This document shows, piece by piece, positions 11,363-22,040 of a stretch of 58,118 nucleotides of DNA (position 1 is its first letter; each line of letters opens with the position of its first letter). This DNA comes from Parachlorella kessleri. Its lineage: Eukaryota > Chlorophyta > Trebouxiophyceae > Chlorellales > Chlorellaceae. The DNA lies in NCBI GenBank assembly GCA_001598975.1, contig BBXU01000067.1, positions 1 through 58,118 of the forward strand, given 5' to 3'. Made by a program: the position numbers and the translations under genes. Below the pieces are notes generated by a model. It was not told where the DNA came from, searched no databases, and worked only from the letters and a program-made list of their open reading frames with translations.

Positions 11363-12047
11363 GACGGATCAAAGGACCGGGTCTTGCAACACCAGCAAGG
11401 CTTCTACATGACACAAATCCTATCTAGCTGGCTGTCTAGACCGCTGGCCTGCTGTTACACGGGTCACTACACGCGTGTCGCCATTTCATGGAGAGCATGG
11501 CGCTGCAAGCGCGCGCCCTTTGGATCTTGTCCTGATCTTGTTCAATGCAGGACTGAGGACCAGGACAAGTCGCAACCCTAGCTCGTTTCAAGAGCTGAGA
11601 GTATGGGTGGCTACAAGCAGTGAGGCACCCCATTTTTTCAAGCATTTCTTGTATGCTGTGCATGTCTGGATCGCTGGCAGCCGCTGAACACAGGGTGGTG
11701 GTGGCTGTTGTTAGCATGGGTGGTAGGTAGTGCAACAGGGGTAGAGCTGGGCTGGACTGGACTGGACTGACAGGGCTGGATGCAGAATGAGCCTGAGTTT
11801 TTGGCTGTTGTGCTGTGTGTAGGTTGACGACAGTGGTTACTAGTTTGGCACCTAATAAGCCTGAACATCTGATATTGGGTATCCAGGGACCTGACAGTGG
11901 GCGCCCCGGGAAGAGACCAGCTTCGCCCTGGCAGGGCCAGAGGGTCCAGGCCAGGTCTGGCAAAGCGCTCTAGCGGAGGACACCCTATGCACAGCTGCAC
12001 TTCAGATCCTCTTGAATATTAGGGGCCCAGGGTGTAGCCGGCATTCC
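11363..12047. other. Gap between cupin and acetyltransferase genes
   Basis: Contains the cupin promoter and the acetyltransferase 3' UTR. An R1 repeat copy occupies 11706-11800. No other gene is supported. Confidence 0.5.
11706..11800 (+). repeat. Dispersed repeat R1 copy (forward), long
   Basis: Near-complete copy: TTGTTAGCATGGGTGGTAGG, TAGTGCAACAGGGGTAGAGC, TGGGCTGGACTGGACTGGAC, TGACAGGGCTGGATGCAG and AATGAGCCTGAG in order. A good seed for defining the family. Confidence 0.75.
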
Positions 12048-14361
12048 CTATAGACAGGTGTCCCGGCCCAGGACTGGCTTGTAGCACACAAGGTAGCTGT
12101 GGAGGCACTGCGCCGCCTCCCCTGCGCCGGCGCCGCGCTCGCCCGGCAGGAGGTACTTGGGCACAGCCACCCGCTCACACCGGTCAATGTAGAACTGCAC
12201 ACAGCGGGGCTGCAGCTCCAATGCCTTGACCAGCGCTGCTGCCAGGGCGGCCTCGCTGCCGGCCACAATCCCTGCAAGGCAAGTAGCCAGGGCATACCTT
12301 GCTGCTCGTTTGCTCTTGCTGGGGGGCAGTAGGCTAACTTGTAGGCGGGCGAAGCAGGACGGCGAGATGCCCAGACCGCAGGCCCTTCTGAAGAAAGGCA
12401 GGAGGGCAGTCGGCTTCCCACGCTGACCTCTAGTAGCTAGTCGAACCCCAGTTCCGCAGCAGGGTACTTCAGCCTTACCAGCATAGCACAGGTGGTGGTG
12501 CTCGCTGCAGGACAAGAGGAGGATCCCTGCGTCCACCTCGGCGAGGTTGCCGTTGCTGTCATTGCCCCGGGCCTGGCCATCCTCCGGCGGAGGCAAGAGC
12601 CAGACAGAAGTCCCCTGCGTTCGCAGCGCACAGCGGTGGTGTACAATTCATCTTCCTTCCTGACGTGCTTGGAACTCATCACACTGGGATACACTTTGGC
12701 ACAGATCCCTTGCCAGCCAGGGGAGACCAGCCAGCCAACTCGGGCTCAATAAATCCCCATGCACATGCAGCAGGGTCTGTCATGTCCAAATCAATACCCT
12801 GAGCAGACGCCTGATGCCCTGCGACGAGCAGCGTTTGGTCTATCCGCATACCTCGCCTGCCTTGCCCAGCTGCCCGAAAGGCAGCGGTACAAACTCGCCA
12901 GGCAGCCACGACAGCAGCCCGCTGTTGGCTGGGTCCTCTGGTGTCGGCAGCATCGAGGCATGCAGGTGACCCTGCTCTTGATCCGGCAGCGGGCTGGCCA
13001 GGGCTTGAAGGGCTGTTGCCGCCCGTGGCCTCCTGAGAAGCTCATGTATGGGAACCAGCTGCTCCAGGGATGTGCACACCTGCAGAAGAACACTTCCCTT
13101 GCAGCAATATTTGGACAAGCCAGCCTGCCACCAAAGACACTGCAGGTGCCGGCTGCAGGCTCGCATGTGGCTCTTGCAGGGCAGTCTGTCTCAGCAGTGC
13201 CTCAGCATGTGCAAAGCGTCCACATGCTGGCAGAGTCTGTCTATCCCACGTGCGGTGCGCAGCCCCTCACTGCATGCCCAGAAGGCCCAGATGCTCTGCA
13301 GCACTTCGTACCTGCCATCTGGAGAGGAGCCCGGAAGCGGCTGCAGCGCTTTGCAGGGCTGCTGCCTTGTTGTGGGGAAGCGAGGTAAGTAGGGGGGGCT
13401 GCACCTCTGCTGGGAGGTCTAGGACCTTCAGCTCTGGATGACTACAGTTGTTATGTTGCTGCTGCCCACGTAGCTCATATGAGAGCTCAACTGCCCGGCT
13501 CTCCACCTCGTGACTGCAGCAACACTATCCAAGCAGGCAGCGGCTTGTTCCAGTGTTGAGAAACCAAGCATAGCCCGCTGTGCTGCCCCAAAGTAAGAAA
13601 TGGGCCATGTGGCACAAGCTCACTTCACGCTGGGTACACCGAGAAGATTGGTCCAAGCAGCATATCCATGAGCGCTGCGCAGGGCCAGGCCTTGGTTACC
13701 TGGGCCAGATATCCACGTTGCATAGCGTGAAATAGCCCTGCTGGGCAAACAGCCGCCGCATGGCCTTGTTGGAGGGGATGGTAGTTGACAGCAGCCAGCC
13801 TACGGCAAGCTCTGAGCGGGCGTGCTGCTGAACATGGCGCAGCAGCAGGGTTCCAAGGCCTTTGCCCCTGGCTGCCTCTCGTGTCCGAACCCCCCATAGG
13901 AAGACAATATCGCCATGCCGTTGGCTGCAAACTGCAGGCAGGTTGAGAATACATGGGACCTGCGAGGGCCTTACTCAGACTCTACGCCGAACTTTCTGCC
14001 ATGAAACACATGCATCCTACACACTGGGAGGCAGGTAGGACAGCGGCTGGTATGATATATACATCATCGCAACTTACCCAAGGCGTCCACCGCGCCCTGC
14101 CTGCTCTCAGCTACGAATATATGGGCATGTGGCTCTGCAGCTTGCTGGTTGATGTGCTTGGGCAAAGAATCTGTGCCGCCGTCTGCATAATAAACGGGGA
14201 GCCTTTCAACCACGCCTGGTGTCCCTCCCTCTCAACCCTCACTATTGCAAATGGTCAACCTCAAACTCACAGACGTTCTTGCAGATGTCAACTACATGCG
14301 TGTGGTCTCTCAGGGGCTGGTACGGCCTGACTGAGACGCTGGGGCAGGCACTTGAGGACAT
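12048..14361 (-). CDS. GNAT acetyltransferase, NAT16 (histidine N-acetyltransferase)-like
   Basis: Seven exons: 14271-14361, 14078-14215, 13700-13931, 13224-13311, 12852-13079, 12479-12581, 12048-12271. The lengths sum to 1104 n, giving 367 residues, almost the length of human NAT16. The GNAT domain starts with SVRPYQPLRDHTHVVDICKN. The acetyl-CoA loop is RTREAARGKGLGTLLLRHV, and the fold ends with NKAMRRLFAQQGYFTL. The C-terminal half carries the family's second region, with WLPGEFVPLPFGQLGKAGE and the closing AAQCLHSYLVCYKP. The first intron is only 55 nt but is forced by an in-frame stop. The start is the first ATG in frame (14361). The substrate is unproven: NAT16 acetylates histidine, but relatives act on other small amines. 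It is divergent from the GS-HQR gene. Confidence 0.85.
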
Positions 14362-14748
14362 GTAGCAGATTGAGTATCGAGTCTGCCTCGAGGCTGCGAC
14401 ACAATAGTAACCCCTTGGCAAGCCAGGCATGCACCAACTAGTTGTCGCCGCCAATAGACTATGTGCACGACTACCTACGAGAGCCTAGTTCCTTAATACC
14501 TAGAATAAATTTTGAAATGTCTGCATTCGTACCTAGCAAGCTTGGGTTTTGTTGTGCTGAGGTTGGGAATCCACGCGCCTCCATGGGGAATCCGGCAACA
14601 GCTGTGCCTCGTTGGCAGGGCGCAGCCGCGGCAGGAACCAGGGATTTGCTGGAGGCCCTCCATACGTTATAAGAGCTCCACACACCATATCACTCTTGCC
14701 CTCATTTAACCGGCATGGTCCTTACCTCAGCGTGCTGACGACTACGGC
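14362..14748. promoter_or_regulatory. Shared upstream region of two divergent genes
   Basis: These 387 bases separate the start codons of the acetyltransferase (minus) and the GS-HQR (plus), so both promoters must lie here or in 5' UTR. It is locally AT-rich around 14490-14520. No specific factor site can be named. Confidence 0.4.
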
Positions 14749-17700
14749 ATGTGCTCTCTCTTCCACAGCCAGTCACAGCTAGCGGCACCAAAGGCTGCTA
14801 GCACACAGTACTCGAGTGCCTCTTGGCATCGCAAGTGTCGTCCATGTCGCCCTGCGGTCCATGTCCAAGCGAACAGCGGGCCAGGTATACTGCCACGCCG
14901 GCCCTCCCATGCAATTTATCTCGAGACTAGGTTCAGCACTATCCTGCACCATGGACTGCTTGAGATGCAGGTGATCAGGGCAAGGCCAGTGGGAGCCTTG
15001 GTCTCTTGACCTGGGCAGGCCGCCTCGTGCCGCAGGGAGCGCTTGTGAAAGGCAAGTGCTAACACTATATGAGCCGGCAAGCTTTTAGGCCGGCAAGAAC
15101 AAATAGAGCGTACCACCCTGCTGGCAACCCGGAGCACTGGCCCTTCTTTGCGTTGCAGTGGCCAAAGGTGGATGGCGGCTGGCCTGGCTGACGCTCATGC
15201 GGGAGCTGGCTCCACAGAGCAAGGACGGAGACTTCGTGCGCCCGACATATGCCTTTGACGGCACCATTGGCGAGCCCAACTTCCCAGTAAGAGGATTAAG
15301 TCTTATAAGATGCAGTGTGGCAGTCTGCTGTTGTTGGCTCCCCACACGCTCTACCGTATGTAGCGACACACAGTGCTTGCAACTCCTCAGGCTGCCACGC
15401 CGCGGTGCTTTCTTTGCTGGTGCGCACCCGCACCTGTAAGAAGCATCTGCGCTGTGCAGATCGAGTCCGGGCGGTACCACATGTTTGTCGGCAACCCATG
15501 CCCCTGGTGTCATCGAGTCCTGTTGGCGCTGGCAGTCACAGGTGCTCCACACTTCCCAAGGCCCTCATAGCAGCTATGCCAGGTGGCGGTATGCTCTCAA
15601 ATTGGTTGTCCTGGTTTAGAGAAAGTGTTCATACCGGTCTTGACCAGTGTCCACGTGACAGGAGTACTGCCTGTGTTACAGCTGGGTTTGCCGGACCTAC
15701 AGGCTTGGGTTGGACTCGAGATGACGGCGCTTCTTCTAGTTGAGCTGGAGCATGTTGGAGAGCAGCCTTGCATGCATGCTCCTAGCATGCCCGGCAGGCC
15801 TGCTTCACATGCTCTGAGCATGCATGGAAAGAAGTTCTCCTGGTCCCGGTCCCCACCACCTCCACTGTCAGGAAATTCGATCCGATGCATTGCGTGTTGC
15901 AGGTCTGGACCGTCACATCGGGTTCACCTGGCTGGTGGCAGACCCTGAGAGAGCAAGCAGGGGCGGCTGGGTCTTCGACGACCGCGACCCAATCTTTGGC
16001 TGCCGGGACCTCAGGTGCGCACCGGGCACCGGGCAATGCTTGGAAGGCTAAGAGAGGCATTCGCCTTCGCCTCGCGAACAGGGTGCACACGTCTGTGCTT
16101 GTGCCGCGCAAGCTGGATATGTTTGCAGCACCTGGGCAGTGCTATCTATACTGCTGGGGCAAGTCTTTGGCAGCGCGTCATGAACAAAACAAGCACGGCC
16201 GGCAGTGTGCATGGGAAGTGATGATTGGTGCCTGGGTCTTCCACGCTGTAGGGAGGTGTACGACCTCCTGAGCCCTGGCTACCGCGGCCGGTGCACCGCC
16301 CCGCTGCTGGTAGACACCAAGGCGCGCAGGATCGTGTGCAACGAGAGCAGCCTCATCATGCGCAACCTGGCACGGCTGGACATGGAGGGGGGCACAGGGG
16401 TGGACCTGTACCCTGCGGATCTTGAGATGGAGATTGTTGCCTGGAACGACAGGTGCGGCTAAGGGTGAGGCGTGGAAGAGTTGAAGGTGACTTGGATGAG
16501 CACCCATATCCAGGGATGGAGTCGCACTGCCGGCGCACGGCCTGCGCTGCAGCAGCTGATGCCTTGTCGGGCCGCAACCGCAGCTTGGGGACCGATATAG
16601 CAGCAAACAAAAGGTATGTCCGCGGCCCACTGTGTGACCTTAGCCGAGATACTGCCAGTCTGGAAGGATTGTGGCTCGTGGTGTTTGTGTGAGGCTGACA
16701 GCGCAGCACAGGTGGGGAAAGCTAGCCAGCACCAACCCTGCCGTGCCTGTGTACATGACGGAGTGGTGACTCCCCTTGCACGCTGCAGGATCTACCATGC
16801 GGTCAACAACGGGGTGTACCGCTCGGGGTTTGCCACCTCCCAGCCCGCCTACGACAAAGCGCAGCAGGAGCTGTATGCCACACTCGATGAGCTGGAGGAG
16901 CGGCTGGCCAAGCAGCGCTTTGTGTGTGGGGACAGGTGTGCAATGGTTGCCGATTTTAGGGTTTAGGGTTGTGACCGGCCGAGGGTTGGCATAAGGGTAG
17001 GCACGAGACTCAGCCTTCCCGCCACCAACTTCCTCTGCGTCCCTCTTGTGGGCTGATGTTTCATTCCCTATGCCCATATACGTACTCATTCCTGGGCAGG
17101 GCTATTGCGTAAAGCAAAGGCTTTAGATTGCAGAAGGAGTCGAACCCCCTTGTGCTCTTCAAAATGGCGTGTACATGGTAGCCTGGGACCTGTTTGATGG
17201 AGGGTGGTTGGCTTGTGAGAGTGTGCTGCACACTCTGCTGACGTGAAGTGGGCAGCTGGAGCATCTCAGAGCCTGCACACGTCATGAGTGTGTCTAGGGC
17301 GGGGTGTAACCTACTAGAGCCGGGCTGGTGAGGGTGGAGGCAGCACGACAGTCCACAAGCTGCTTCCAGGCGCACAAGGCGCCTTCAACCCCTTATGCAA
17401 CGCAGAATCACCGAAGCCGACCTCCGCCTCTTTCCCACCATAGCGCGCTTCGATGCCGTGTACGCCCCGCTGTTCAAGTGCGGCAGGCGGCGGGTGGCAG
17501 ACTATCCCCACCTGGCTGCCTGGGCTGCGGATGTGCAGCAGATACGGATCCCTGGGGACGGCCTGCAGATCCCGGTAGGAGATTAACTACATGCAGCGCG
17601 GCAGATGTCCCAGCGGGGCACACCCCTGCCAGAGGGGCTCGATCTTTTTGGATGGCTTGCACGTGGCCGGCCTCCCCTGCCAACCAGGTTATTCGCCACC

Positions 17701-18083
17701 CGCTGCTTCGTCCTTGTTGCCCGCCATGGCGGATCCTGCTCGCTGCCATCGCCTAACTGTGCAGCAGATCATAGCACGCGGCCCCAGCGCCCCAGCTAAG
17801 ATCCTGATGCCGTCCCTTCTCCCCATGCTTGCAGGATTGCCTGGATCTAGAAGGCGCCCGGCAATCCTACCACACCTCCCTCTTCCCCCTTAACCCCAGC
17901 GGCATTGTCCCCTCAGCACCGGCAGCTGCCGACCTTGCTCTGCATAGCCTAGACCCAGGGAGAGGCCCGCGGGGTTCCCTTGGAGATGTGTTCCACTTGA
18001 AACGCCGGGCAGGGGTTGCTAGGGCAGTGCCTGCACGGGCAGCGCCGGCAGTAGCAGCAGCGGACGGGGGGGGGCAAAGCTAG
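14749..18083 (+). CDS. Glutathionyl-hydroquinone reductase (xi-class GST, YqjG/ECM4 type)
   Basis: Reduces glutathionyl-hydroquinones to hydroquinones, using glutathione. Eight exons: 14749-14884, 15159-15286, 15460-15541, 15903-16014, 16252-16452, 16789-16935, 17406-17574, 17835-18083; 1224 nt, 407 residues, all phases consistent. The catalytic cysteine is in NPCPWCHRVLLALAV at the start of the thioredoxin-like domain. Typical family blocks follow: FTWLVADPERASRGGWVFDD, TAPLLVDTKARRIVCNESS, YHAVNNGVYRSGFATSQPAY, ITEADLRLFPTIARFDAVY and SLFPLNPSGIVP. The N-terminal 45 residues are Ser/Ala/Arg-rich, suggesting plastid or mitochondrial import. An extra 50-residue C-terminal tail, rich in Ala and Gly, follows the last family motif. 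The second cysteine (CPWC rather than CPWA) is a variation worth noting. Confidence 0.95.
16954..16970 (+). repeat. Interstitial telomere-like repeat
   Basis: TTTTAGGGTTTAGGGTT lies in intron 6 of the GS-HQR gene, just over two units of the TTTAGGG telomere type found in plants and many green algae. Confidence 0.6.
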
Positions 18084-18960
18084 GGAGGCATTTGGGCTTC
18101 GCAACCAAAACCTTTCTAAACTTGCCGCTGATACGCCTCGCAGTACGCTGGGTGTACAGCCTTTGCTAAATAGGGAGTGGGATTTGGCATGGAGTGACTG
18201 TTCTCAAGTTTGTGCTACTGCACCAGGGAGGCTGGCCTGCACAGGGTGGCTAACCTGCGTCTGGCAGGGTAGTGTGCAGAGATGCCTTGCTGCTCGATGG
18301 TGGCACAGACGGCGAGCAGAAAATTTGTGGCTGTGAAATGTCAGTCAGCATGCAAGGCTGCTCTGCATGCTTCCAACATGCATGGGGGTGCCAGCGTTGC
18401 TGGAAGCTTGGGGCGAAATTGAAGTATTTTAGAGGCGGTAGGCAACACAGTCAGGTGGAGGAAGTGGAGGGGTGATGAATACTGACAGGGATAGATGCAC
18501 TTTTGGCGCAAGGGAGGGTGTAGGAGCATCCACTGGCAGCCGGTGCTGCTGTAATGCTAATCGGCTGGGCAAAGTGCCTAGCAAGTGTCCATGTCGTGAA
18601 ACGTTATGTCTTGCCAGGAGTTGGTGCACTGTGGGGATCTATAGCCAAAGACTGCCCGAGTTGTGTGAGGAGAAGCACGGATGACTACACGTCCCTGCAG
18701 GCTTGAGTTAATGCTCTGATGCTCTTAGGAATGCTGATGGCCTCGGCCAAAGCGATGGTGCATGATGCCAGTGAGGAGTGATTGGGGGTTTCACTCAGCT
18801 GGCAAGGACATGGGATGCAAGTGCCTTGCACTGTGCTGCGCCTGCTCTGACTAAACAAAGCAAGGCAACATCCTAGAGGCTACCACGCTTCCAAGGAGAG
18901 TCCTCTTGTACAACGACGACACTGAGACAAGCTTGAGACCGATAAGCATGTAAGCCTTTC
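18084..18960. other. Gap between convergent genes
   Basis: Holds the 3' UTRs of the GS-HQR and the minus-strand coiled-coil gene. An R2 repeat copy starts at 18091. No gene is visible in the rest. Confidence 0.5.
18091..18153 (+). repeat. Dispersed repeat R2, copy 2
   Basis: TTTGGGCTTCGCAACC, AACTTGCCGCTGATACGCCT, CGCAG and CGCTGGGT in the same order as at 7056-7115. A further GGAGTGAC block near 18194 also recurs at the first site, so the element may be about 150-200 bp. Confidence 0.6.
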
Positions 18961-21555
18961 TTATTCCCCTAGTAGGTCAGCTGCACTGGGTAGCAGCCTC
19001 GAGGGCATGCCGTCACTACCTGCCGCGTCATGCTGTGCCTGCTGTTGCTGCTGGCCAGCCTCCTGCCCATCACCTGCGTCCCTACTCCTGGCTGCCTCCG
19101 TCCCACCATCGCTGGCTGAACCTCCATCAGAGTCGCTCCCATATCCACCTGCACGGTGCACAACCTGGCTTACACACGATGAGGCGGCCAGGTTCTTTGA
19201 CAATTCACGCTCGGCTAGTTCTTCCCGCTTGCGCCAACCTAGTCAACCATCATGGTTACCTACCTTCGATCACACTACATGCCACCACCAACAGCCCCGT
19301 GGCCGGACATATCTATGGACAAGGCACACTGGTGGTGTGCAGGAGGACCTGCCAAAGCCTTACTTCATTGTTCTGCTGGTCCTTGGCATTTTCATTGCAC
19401 GCCAAGCCCTCTGCGGTGCCGCCCGCCCGCACGCAGCGGCGCCGCCGCAGGTTCACGCACACACAGCCCAACCCAGCCTAGCCATGGCACCTCTTCCGCT
19501 ATTCAGCCTGCCAATACATGCATAGAACCCTGTCTGCTCAGTATACCCGTGCCTCCTCTCTGATCGCACTGCCTGCCACCCTTAGTCAAAACATGTCACC
19601 ATCAGCAAGTACCCACCCAGCAGGCCTGCAAGCCCGCCTCCATCACTGCCCTCATCCTCGTCCTGCTGCTGCTGCTGCTGTGCTGGCGGCTGCCCACCGG
19701 CAGATGCCAGCTCCGCGGCTCCCCCAGGCCCCTCTTGACCCTCGCCGCCGCCGCCATGCTCTCCCGCTCCCGCATCCGCTGCTGGTGCAGCCGCCGCCTC
19801 CACGCCAGGTCGCGCCCGCTTGGCTGCCGGACCTCCGCTATTGCCGTCTAATGTGGCCTGGGCACCCGCAGCAGCGCCACTGCCGCTGCCAGTGGCAGCC
19901 TCCGTGCCCGACCCCGCGGAGGGTTTGAGTCGCACCATGGGGACCAGCAGCCGCTTCCTGCAGGCGGGCGCCAGTCAAGAAGTCCCTTCGAAATGAGAGC
20001 CGGACAGGACGGACGTGCACCAGACGCGATTCTGCCAAGGCCACCGACGAGTGGGCATGGGATATTGCAGCCAGCTAACCCAATGGCGCAGGGCGGCTAC
20101 TACACGCTGCCTTAAGTCCCAACTCCCAGACTGCACCTTAGCACCCACCACGCACAAGAAGGAGCGCCCAAGACCATGAGAATCGGCACATAACCTTCCT
20201 CGCCATGCACAGCAGAGGCTGCCCACTCCCTTCTCGCCAAGTGCAAGCACGGTCCCCCTGAAGCACGTACAACCACACAGCAACCCGTGCGCGCTCTCGA
20301 GAGGGGCTCGCCTGTCCTGCTTCTCCTGCTGCGCCTTGCGCGCCGTGGCCGCCGCTGCGGCCCTCGCTGCCGCCGCCCTCCTGTCCTCCTCTTCATCTGC
20401 CTTTGCCTTCATGGCCAGAAACTGGGTCCTCTCACTTTCCAGGAGGTCCAGCTCTGTATGCCTGCAGCCAGCACAGACGGGACTGGGCAGGTGTACGGCA
20501 TGGGCCACCGTCTGGCGGGACAAAACTGACTGCAATGCTCACCGCCGTGGTGGGTCTGTGGCAGGGCGCTCGGGGGACTGCAGATGCAGCTAGCAGACAA
20601 GAACCGGGTGCGCAGCAGCCACTAGCAGCCGGTGTTCAGGGCGTCTGCTGGGGTACGCTGTGCAGACGCTGCCTGCCGTCCATGCTCGCTCAACTGATAA
20701 GGGTGCCTGTCAGCCCATGGACAGCGCCAAGCCGGGCCAGGAAAGTTCAGCTTGTACGACCCGCTCGCACTTGCCTGAGCCTCTCCTCTTCATCCCGCAG
20801 GTAGAGCAGGTCAGTCTTGTCAAAGGCTCCCCTGGCAAACAGCCACCCAGCCCTGTTGCTCTGCTGGTCTTCCAGCTGCAAGGCAGCAGCACGCGTCTGA
20901 CCTGTCTACAGCTCTGCGGGAAGGAGTGCCTCAATGACAAGGCAGTCAGCTGCGCTTCTACGGAACAACGAGTTCGACGAGCATGTGCCCGCAGCTATAC
21001 CCATGCCAAGGCGGTGCCCAGACCCCTGGAAACAGGCTTGGGAATGCAACTAGCCAGCATAGGGCTGTGGTTGGTGCCATCCATTTACTTACGTCCTGTA
21101 CCATACGCATGAAATCCTGCACCAGTGGGGAACGAGGGGTATGGTTGGCCTTTGGCTAAGGTATTTTTGGTTAGTGGCAGGATATCTGCAAGAAGTGGTA
21201 CGCAAGCTTCCAGCGCAGTGCCTGGCCAGCAAACTCACCACATCTTTCTTAGCGTCTTCTGGCAACAAGTCCTGCAGCGAAAGTCAGACTGATCCTTCAA
21301 CATGGAGTTTCCCTGCACGGGCAAATAAGCGCACATACACAGAATGAAGCCCACTACCCGCTTCGCTCCCACTTACTATGTGCTTGAACCTGTTGGGGTC
21401 TTGCTTCCTGACAGGCAGCCCCTGCGTGTCAACAAGTCCAGCGATGCCCTTTCAAAATACCAGTAAAAGGGCAGGCAAGATATCTTTGAGGCAAAAGTAC
21501 GGAACATAGCATGGCCGAGTGAGCATCCCTGTGTCTGAGGCACACTCACCGCCAT
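18961..21555 (-). CDS. Unidentified charged coiled-coil protein
   Basis: Seven exons: 21550-21555 (only ATG GCG), 21377-21448, 21239-21271, 20775-20875, 20312-20461, 19617-19957, 18961-19148; 891 nt, 296 residues, all phases agree. Layout: an N-terminal block GLVDTQGLPVRKQDPNRFKH; a conserved-looking segment GAFDKTDLLYLRDEEERLR; a Glu/Arg/Ala coiled coil (ERTQFLAMKAKADEEEDRR); a basic strand KRLLVPMVRLKP; a Gly/Ala/Gln low-complexity stretch with a KRARP nuclear-signal-like motif; and an acidic end with GLLGGYGSDSDGG. The overall look suggests a nuclear, RNA-related protein. The C-terminal half loosely recalls PSME3IP1/FAM192A (NIP30), but the N-terminus does not follow that family, so no name is given. 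Introns 4 and 5 use GC donors. Confidence 0.75.
19530..19585 (-). repeat. Dispersed repeat R1 copy (reverse), decayed
   Basis: CCTGTCTGCTCAGTATACCC, then TGATCGCACTGCCTGCCACC and CTTAG match the left half of R1 in reverse. It lies in an intron of the coiled-coil gene. Confidence 0.5.
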
Positions 21556-22040
21556 GTTGAAGTGCTGTCAATAAACACTCTTTAGCACTGACATTTCGTA
21601 CGAACGGTGGGTCTCCTGGCCTTTTGGCCATGTCCTGCCTGTCCTGCATCGAAGGCTGACACCCAAAACAGGACAGTCAGCACGGTCCCCTCCCAGGGCA
21701 TGTGTGCTTGATTGATCCTAGTTTTTATCTGCCGTTCCCTGCGCGACCTGCAGGGTCGAGTTGGCTGCAAGGGCTGCCGTCCGAGCGGAGTGTCTAGACA
21801 GATTTCCAGAACGGAGACGCACAGGGACGCTGCAGTTTGCACTTGCCCTGGTGTCCTGGGCGTAGAATCCCTTTGCCTACTCCTCCCGTACCGTGGCCCT
21901 GGCTACGCGGAGGGCTTCCCTGTCACCCAGCCCCTTGCCTGTCATGGCTCAACCCTAGGCACAGACTCCCTGCGCGGCTGGCAGGTTGAGCCACCTCTGG
22001 CCCGGTTGCCCGCCTCCGCAGCGCCCACCGCGACCGTGTC
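21556..22040. promoter_or_regulatory. Divergent upstream region
   Basis: 485 bases between the start codons of the coiled-coil gene (minus) and the Gln-rich gene (plus). A plausible acceptor (ctccgcag) ends at 22021, so part of this may be a 5' UTR intron of the plus-strand gene. Confidence 0.35.

Noticed and set aside
17136..17146. GGAGTCGAACC, the reverse complement of the tRNA B-box consensus, in GS-HQR intron 6
   Set aside because: No A box, anticodon arm or paired acceptor stem is found at the right distances on the minus strand, so a tRNA or tRNA-derived SINE is not supported.
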